From CAYPTI01 sp964413525 [NCBI: uncultured bacterium] (GTDB lineage Bacteria > T1Sed10-126), in NCBI GenBank assembly GCA_964413525.1, contig CAYPTI010000016.1, positions 1-19,739 of the forward strand: a stretch of 19,739 bases of DNA, written 5' to 3'. Under the pieces are notes generated by a model. The model searched no databases, was not told the DNA's origin, and saw nothing but the letters and a program-made list of their open reading frames with translations. A program made the position numbers and the translations under genes. Shown piece after piece: positions 15,393-19,739 of this stretch (positions are counted from its first letter, which is position 1; every line of letters starts with the position of its first letter).

Positions 15393-16466
15393 TTACTCGT
15401 CCTCCTCGCCGGCCGGTTCGTCCGTCTCCTCGGCGTCCGCTCCGGAGCCGTTTTCGTCCCCTCCGGTCAACCCCATCGCCCGCTTGGTTTTTTGTTCGAT
15501 TTCCTCCAGCAGCTCCGGGTTGTCCCGCAGGTAGTCCAGCGTGTTGGAACGACCCTGAGCCAGCTGAACGTCCTCGCCGTAGCTGTACCAGCTTCCGCTC
15601 CGCTGGATGATCTCCTTTTCAATCGCGCAATCCACGATGCACCCGAGTTTCGAAATCCCTTTCCCGTAAATGATGTCGAATTTTCCCTCCCGGAAGGGAG
15701 AAGCCACCTTGTTCTTGACGCAGCGAACTCGAACCTTAATCCCCTTCGATTCCGAACCGTCCTTCAGCACGTCGGTCCGGCGGATGTCCAGCCGCAGGGA
15801 GGAATAAAATTTCAGCGCCCGACCGCCCGGGGTAGTCTCCGGGTTCCCGTACATCACCCCAATTTTTTCCCGTATCTGGTTCAGGAACACCGCCGAGGTT
15901 CTCGATTTGCTGATGGCCCCGGACAGCTTCCGCATCGCCTGGCTCATGAGCCGGGCCTGCAGGCCCACGTGGGAGTCCCCCATCTCCCCCTCAATTTCGG
16001 CCTTCGGGACCAGGGCCGCGACCGAGTCCAGCACCACGATGTCCACGGCTCCGCTCCGCACCAGTTTTTCCATGATTTCCAGCGCTTCTTCTCCGGTGTT
16101 CGGCTGGGCCACGTAGAGTTCGTCCGTCTGAACCCCGATGCTCTGGCAGTACTCGGGATCCAGGGCATGCTCCACGTCGATGAAGGCCGCGATGCCTCCC
16201 TGGGCCTGAGCCTCGGCAATGGCCGACAGGGCGAGGGTTGTCTTCCCGGAGGACTCCGGACCGTAGATTTCCGTCACCCGGCCTCTCGGGATGCCTCCCA
16301 CTCCGGTGGCCAGATCGAGGGTGAGGGCCCCGGTGGGGATGGCCGAGACGTCCTCGGCCTGGTTTTGCTCCCCCAGCTTCATGATGGACCCCTGACCGTA
16401 GTCCTTCTCGATTGAATTGACCGTGGCGGAAAGCACTTCGTGGCGCTCGTCGTCGTCCTCAGCCAT
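15393..16466 (-). CDS. recA: Recombinase RecA
   Basis: A 357-residue RecA, the ATP-dependent strand-exchange protein and SOS co-protease. Walker A is GPESSGKT (69-76), the catalytic Glu is in DVEHALD (Glu99), Walker B is VVLDSVAAL (144-152), and the L1/L2 DNA-binding loops include [17 protein letters not shown] and [34 protein letters not shown] and the C-terminal domain are standard. The tail after residue 335 is long and very acidic (Glu/Asp/Gly-rich), a trait that in E. coli RecA modulates DNA binding and here may also reflect salt adaptation. The start is the ATG at 16466 with GGGAGGT 7 nt upstream; an in-frame extension to 16511 is rejected. It forms an operon with recX. Confidence 0.98.
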   Translation of the reverse strand: MAEDDDERHEVLSATVNSIEKDYGQGSIMKLGEQNQAEDVSAIPTGALTLDLATGVGGIPRGRVTEIYGPESSGKTTLALSAIAEAQAQGGIAAFIDVEHALDPEYCQSIGVQTDELYVAQPNTGEEALEIMEKLVRSGAVDIVVLDSVAALVPKAEIEGEMGDSHVGLQARLMSQAMRKLSGAISKSRTSAVFLNQIREKIGVMYGNPETTPGGRALKFYSSLRLDIRRTDVLKDGSESKGIKVRVRCVKNKVASPFREGKFDIIYGKGISKLGCIVDCAIEKEIIQRSGSWYSYGEDVQLAQGRSNTLDYLRDNPELLEEIEQKTKRAMGLTGGDENGSGADAEETDEPAGEEDE

Positions 16467-16806
16467 CCGATTAACCTCCCGGGGAATCCCTGCCCAGATT
16501 GATCCTGTCAATTTTGGAGAGTAACACCCGGATAACCATCCTCCAAATACGTCCCTTCGACCCTCCCTCCGTCAGCCGTCCCGTCCCCGTGCTAATCAAT
16601 CCGGGTGGCTTCCGAACTCGCCGGTCAAATCAATCAGGTGCGGACATTCGGTTCCAGCCGGTGTTAAGGTTGCGAACGGTGACCGGGCATCGATCGGTTA
16701 TCACCCCGAACGGTCCGAACTGCCGGGGGATCCACGTCCCGCTCCGGGAGACAAAATCACCCCGGGATCAAGTCCGGCTGACCGCGAATGAGGCAAGAAG
16801 TCCCGG
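16467..16806. other. 340-nt region between recA and yqeY, with an imperfect tandem repeat
   Basis: No gene is visible here. It must hold the recA promoter, but I find no strong -10/-35 pair on the minus strand: TTGACA at 16511-16506 is a perfect -35 hexamer but has no matching -10. No standard LexA box (CTGT-N8-ACAG type or GAAC-N4-GTTC type) is seen. It contains an imperfect tandem repeat at 16594-16664 and two copies of GAACGGT (16674-16680 and 16708-16714). Confidence 0.5.
16594..16664. repeat. Imperfect tandem repeat upstream of recA
   Basis: Two adjacent units of about 34 and 37 nt (16594-16627 and 16628-16664) both begin AATCAATC and both carry GCCGGT near the end, with a degenerate TTC/GAAC centre. 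They lie about 130-200 nt before the recA start codon. Confidence 0.4.
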
Positions 16807-17253
16807 TCAGTTCTGAAGCCGTTCCCGGACCAGTTCGTTCACCCGGTCCCCCTCGGCCCGACCCCGGACCTCCGGCATCACTTTCCCCATGACCGCCCCC
16901 ATATCGGACATGTCCTCAGCGTTCACGTCGTCGATGACCTCCTCAATAAGGTCTTCCAGTTCCTCCTCCGTCAGCGGTTCCGGCAGGTAGCTCTCGATGA
17001 TCTCCAGTTCCCGGCGCTCCTTCTCGGCCAGGTCGTCCCGGTCGCCGTCCTCGTACTGCTGGATGGATTCCCGACGTTGCTTGGCCTCCCGGGAGAGCAA
17101 TTTGACGACCTGTCCCTCCTCCAGATCACCGCCCTGCTCGATTTCCTCGTTGCGAAGTTCCGACCGCAGCAGCTTCAGGAGGCTTAACCGATCCTTTTCC
17201 TGATTCTTCATCGCCTGCTTGAAGTCCTCGTTAATCTGCTCCTGCAAACTCAT
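16807..17253 (-). CDS. yqeY: GatB/YqeY domain protein
   Basis: A 148-residue YqeY-family protein, a stand-alone relative of the tRNA-binding tail domain of the amidotransferase subunit GatB. The typical features are all present: an N-terminal helix with LQEQINEDFKQAMKNQEKDRL in part as EDFKQAMKNQEKDRLSLL, then LRSELRNEEIE, AKQRRESIQQYEDGDRDDL in part as KQRRESIQQYEDG, EIIESYLPEPLTEEEL, and the C-terminal DMGAVMGKVMPEVRGRADG-like block. Its role is not settled; tRNA binding is inferred from GatB. The start is the ATG at 17253, 5 nt after GAGGTGA; an in-frame GTG three codons upstream lies within that ribosome site. It lies upstream of recA on the same strand, but 340 nt apart, so it is probably a separate transcript. 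Confidence 0.92.
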   Translation of the reverse strand: MSLQEQINEDFKQAMKNQEKDRLSLLKLLRSELRNEEIEQGGDLEEGQVVKLLSREAKQRRESIQQYEDGDRDDLAEKERRELEIIESYLPEPLTEEELEDLIEEVIDDVNAEDMSDMGAVMGKVMPEVRGRAEGDRVNELVRERLQN

Positions 17254-17497
17254 AACAATCACCTCGGGTCAGGATAGTTGGTTCCACGGGTTGTAAAGGT
17301 TCTACTGTTCATGCAAACCAGTCCCCAAACAGCTGAAAGGTTGCCCGGGGGCTCGAATTCTCCATTTATGTCGGACCTCTTACATGCTTGAATGAGGGAC
17401 TTATTGTCTTTTTCCTGGGGTTTCGTACAAGCCGCTTCCGCGGACATACCCCTGATTATTACATCTCACGCGGGCGAGACTGAGGGAGGTCCCCGGA

Positions 17498-18703
17498 ATG
17501 CCTTTCGATCGGAAGTATTCCTCCCTCCGGAACCATCTTCTGGTGCTGGGCGGAATCTGTTTGATCGCGCTCAACCTGCGTCCCATCCTCACCTCCGTCC
17601 CCCCGGTGCTTGAAACCATCCGGTTTGAGCTGGGCATCAGTCACGCCGTGGTCAGCCTGCTCACCACCCTCCCGATTCTGCTGATGGGGGGCTGCTCCCT
17701 GCAGGCGGGGTGGGTCTCCCGCCGCCTCGGCCCCGAACAGGGTGTGTTCTGGTCCATTCTGGCCCTGACCCTCGTCTCGGCGGCCCGGATCTGGGGAGAC
17801 CGGTTCTGGGTCCTGATCGCGACCGCCGTGGCGGGTGGGATCGCCATCGCCATTGGACAGACCCTGCTGTCGGGCGTGATCAAACGCTACTTCCCCGACC
17901 GGGCCGCCCTGGTGATGGGACTGTACACCTCGGTGATGATCGCCGGGGCGGCGATGGCCTCCGGGTTCACCGCCCCCCTCAGCCGGGCGTTCGGCGACTG
18001 GACCTGGGGGTTGTCCGTCTGGGCCCTACCGGCCGTCGGGGCGGTTATGCTGTGGTTCCCGGTCTACCTGCGGGCCAATCGACAACGACGAAACGGCACC
18101 GCTCCGTCCCCCTCCGGTCGGATCCCCTGGGGACGGACGATTTCCAGGTGGATTACGCTGCTGTTTTGCTTTCAGGCCCTGATCTTCGCGTCAACCATGA
18201 CGTGGGTGGCTCCCTTCTATGTCTCCCTGGGCTGGACCGAAATCGAGGCCGGCTACCTGCTCTCTTACTTCATGTGGATCCAGCTCATCGGGTCCCTCCT
18301 GATCCCGACCCTGGCCGACCGGTTCAGGGACCGCCGGCCGTGGATCTACCTGACGGCATTCCTGATGGGAGTGGGGCTGCTAGGTATGGTCCTGGTCCCC
18401 CTCACGGTTCCCTGGCTCTGGGCCGGGGTGCTGGGGCTCGGACTGGGTGGACAGTTCCCCCTCTCGCTCACCCTGCCTCTGGACTACGCGGACGATCCCT
18501 CCATGGCCAGTCGAATTACTTCCATGGCCTTCGGGGTGGGGTACTCGGTCGCGGCCGTCGGGCCCTTCCTCATCGGATCCATGCTCGACCAGGGGCTTGG
18601 GTACACGGCAGCGTTCGTCCTCTTATGCCTCCTCGCCGCCGCCATGGGCGGGGTCACAACCCGTTTCAAGCCGGCATCCCCGGAGGACCGTTCGGAGACC
18701 TAA
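17498..18703 (+). CDS. MFS transporter, CynX/NimT (cyanate permease-like) family
   Basis: A 401-residue inner-membrane protein with about 12 hydrophobic helices in two halves of six, separated by a cytoplasmic loop (NRQRRNGTAPSPSGR, near residue 190-210). The first helix carries LIALNLRPILTSVPPVL, close to the NLRPAxTSVxPLL signature of the CynX/NimT subgroup of the major facilitator superfamily. The loop between helices 2 and 3 has GWVSRRLGPEQG, a variant of the MFS motif A. Substrates in this subgroup include cyanate and nitroimidazole-type compounds in E. coli, but many members are uncharacterised, so no substrate is claimed. The ATG at 17498 follows GAGGGAGGT. It is divergent from yqeY (244-nt gap, no confident promoter) and its stop overlaps the stop of the convergent aldo/keto reductase by 4 nt. 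Confidence 0.85.
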   Translation: MPFDRKYSSLRNHLLVLGGICLIALNLRPILTSVPPVLETIRFELGISHAVVSLLTTLPILLMGGCSLQAGWVSRRLGPEQGVFWSILALTLVSAARIWGDRFWVLIATAVAGGIAIAIGQTLLSGVIKRYFPDRAALVMGLYTSVMIAGAAMASGFTAPLSRAFGDWTWGLSVWALPAVGAVMLWFPVYLRANRQRRNGTAPSPSGRIPWGRTISRWITLLFCFQALIFASTMTWVAPFYVSLGWTEIEAGYLLSYFMWIQLIGSLLIPTLADRFRDRRPWIYLTAFLMGVGLLGMVLVPLTVPWLWAGVLGLGLGGQFPLSLTLPLDYADDPSMASRITSMAFGVGYSVAAVGPFLIGSMLDQGLGYTAAFVLLCLLAAAMGGVTTRFKPASPEDRSET

Positions 18704-19739
18704 TCCTCCCCCGGCCGGACGCCCTCGTCCTGCATCCGAATCATCCACTTGGGATAAATGGAGGAAGGTTTTGTCACTTCGTCGAGGGTCTCCAGCTCGT
18801 CGTCCGTCAGGCGGAGATCGGCTGAACCGAGGTTGTCCTCAAGTTGACCCATGGTGCTGGCTCCGACGATCACGGAGGTCACACCGGGTTGTTGGCGGAC
18901 CCATGCCAGGGCCACCTGAGCCACCGTGGCACCATGGGTATCCGCGATGCGAACCATCCGCTCGATCGCGTCGTATCCTCGTTCCCGGTCGACCGGCGGA
19001 AAGTCAAATTCGGCCCGCCGGGCTTCCTCCGGAGGCTCCTCGTCCCGGCGGTACTTGCCGGTGAGAAATCCCCCCGACAGCGGGGACCAGGGCAGCACCC
19101 CGAGGCCCTCCTCCCGACAGAGGGGGAGCAGTTCGTGTTCGAGATCGCGGTTCGCCAGGGAGTAGTAGGCCTGCAGGGAAACAAACCGGTTCCAGTCGTG
19201 CCGCCGACAGAGCTCCAGCGCTTTCATGATGTGTCGGGCGTGCCAGTTGGAGACCCCCACGTACCGAACCAGCCCGCGTTCCACCAGGTTGTTCAACGCC
19301 CGCATCGTCTCTTCCATGGGGGTGTCGCTGTCCCAGCCATGGATCTGGTAGAGGTCAAGGTAGTCGGTGTCCAGTCGCTCCAGGCTGGCCCGGCAGGACT
19401 CCATAATGTGCTTCCGGGACAGTCCCTGGTTGTTCACGTCCCCGGTTCCTTCTTTGGCCGCCTCCGACATCGCTCCCCGGACCTTGGACGCCAGGACCAC
19501 CTCTTCCCGAGACACCGGAAGCTCCGACAGGGCCCGTCCCAGCAGTTCCTCCGCCTCCCCGTAGGAGTAAATGTTGGCCGTGTCGAAGAAATTCACCCCG
19601 GCCTCCAGGGCCCGCTCAATCATCTCCGTGGCCCGGTCCTGCTTTACCTCCCCGATGTTGTGGAACTGCGTCCCGAAGGTCATGGTTCCCATGCAGAGTT
19701 CCGATACCTTCAAACCCGTGTTGCCCAGCGTGACGTACT
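18700..19739 (-). CDS. Aldo/keto reductase (5' end beyond right edge)
   Basis: An NAD(P)H-dependent oxidoreductase with the TIM-barrel aldo/keto reductase fold, of the YghZ/Tas/general stress protein 69-like group. The frame stays open to the window edge and reads YVTLGNTGLKVSELCMGTMTFG, which is the normal N-terminal pattern lacking only a few residues; the TTG at 19713 and the downstream ATGs are therefore not the true start. The catalytic tetrad is visible: Asp and Tyr in NFFDTANIYSYGEAEELLG, Lys in VVLASKVRG, and His in LDLYQIHGWD. Coenzyme-binding elements are LPWSPLSGGFLTGKY and the C-terminal SVIVGASTMGQLEDNL. The substrate is unknown. It is about 345 residues as seen. Its stop overlaps the MFS stop by 4 nt. 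Confidence 0.92.
   Translation of the reverse strand, partial: YVTLGNTGLKVSELCMGTMTFGTQFHNIGEVKQDRATEMIERALEAGVNFFDTANIYSYGEAEELLGRALSELPVSREEVVLASKVRGAMSEAAKEGTGDVNNQGLSRKHIMESCRASLERLDTDYLDLYQIHGWDSDTPMEETMRALNNLVERGLVRYVGVSNWHARHIMKALELCRRHDWNRFVSLQAYYSLANRDLEHELLPLCREEGLGVLPWSPLSGGFLTGKYRRDEEPPEEARRAEFDFPPVDRERGYDAIERMVRIADTHGATVAQVALAWVRQQPGVTSVIVGASTMGQLEDNLGSADLRLTDDELETLDEVTKPSSIYPKWMIRMQDEGVRPGED

Noticed and set aside
15171-16415. A 414-codon open frame on the plus strand opposite recA and recX
   Set aside because: A shadow frame over two clear genes; composition and lack of motifs argue against coding.
16678-16705. Hairpin GGTGACCG...CGGTTATCACC as a terminator or riboswitch
   Set aside because: The stem has a three-base bulge and no T-run on either strand; probably chance.
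16778-16810. CTGACCG/CGGTCAG inverted repeat overlapping the yqeY stop as its terminator
   Set aside because: The 7-bp stem encloses a 19-nt loop and is not followed by a T-run on the minus strand.
17296-17325. CTGTTCATGCAAACCAG near yqeY as a LexA/SOS box
   Set aside because: The half-site spacing is one base too long and the core does not match; yqeY is not a known SOS gene.

Overview
All identifications below were made by reading motifs from the sequence; no database search was run. The window looks like chromosomal core-genome DNA from a Gram-negative (diderm) bacterium of about 60% G+C. An AsmA-type envelope protein at the left edge and a PmtA-like phospholipid methyltransferase support an outer membrane. 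Most proteins are rich in Asp/Glu and Arg and poor in Lys, and RecA carries a strongly acidic tail, so a halotolerant or halophilic lifestyle is plausible. I cannot name the lineage. There are no tRNA or rRNA genes, CRISPR arrays, insertion sequences or phage genes that I can see.

Layout: (1) Positions 1-2058 hold the start of an AsmA-family gene (minus, running off the left edge) and a divergent patatin-like phospholipase. (2) Positions 2202-5194 are a probable operon behind a good sigma70-type promoter: threonine synthase, a cystathionine gamma-synthase/lyase family enzyme overlapping it by 19 nt, and a small cyclophilin-like protein. (3) Positions 5227-6771 hold a two-CBS-domain protein with its own promoter and a plant/cyanobacterial-type ferredoxin-NADP+ reductase. 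(4) Positions 6772-8754 hold an orphan HicB-like protein, dodecin and glucose-6-phosphate isomerase. (5) Positions 8755-9222 are a gene-free stretch with several perfect palindromes, followed by a YaiI/YqxD (DUF188) gene and an unidentified helical protein. (6) Positions 10282-13867 (minus) are the macromolecular-synthesis pair dnaG-rpoD, with a divergent PmtA-like methyltransferase. (7) Positions 14794-17253 (minus) hold recX and recA as an operon, and yqeY. (8) Positions 17498-19739 hold an MFS transporter of the CynX/NimT type and a convergent aldo/keto reductase that runs off the right edge.

The genes form several independent housekeeping modules: homoserine-derived amino acids, flavin/NADPH redox (FNR and dodecin), replication and transcription initiation (DnaG, RpoD), and recombination (RecA, RecX). 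A striking layout feature is that four of five convergent gene pairs meet with gaps of 0-9 nt or a 4-nt overlap, leaving no room for ordinary intrinsic terminators.

I did not find a clear new multi-gene system. The best leads are the plant-type FNR in a non-photosynthetic context, the palindromes upstream of pgi, an apparently leaderless methyltransferase gene, a possible metal-less hemerythrin-like protein, and an imperfect tandem repeat upstream of recA.
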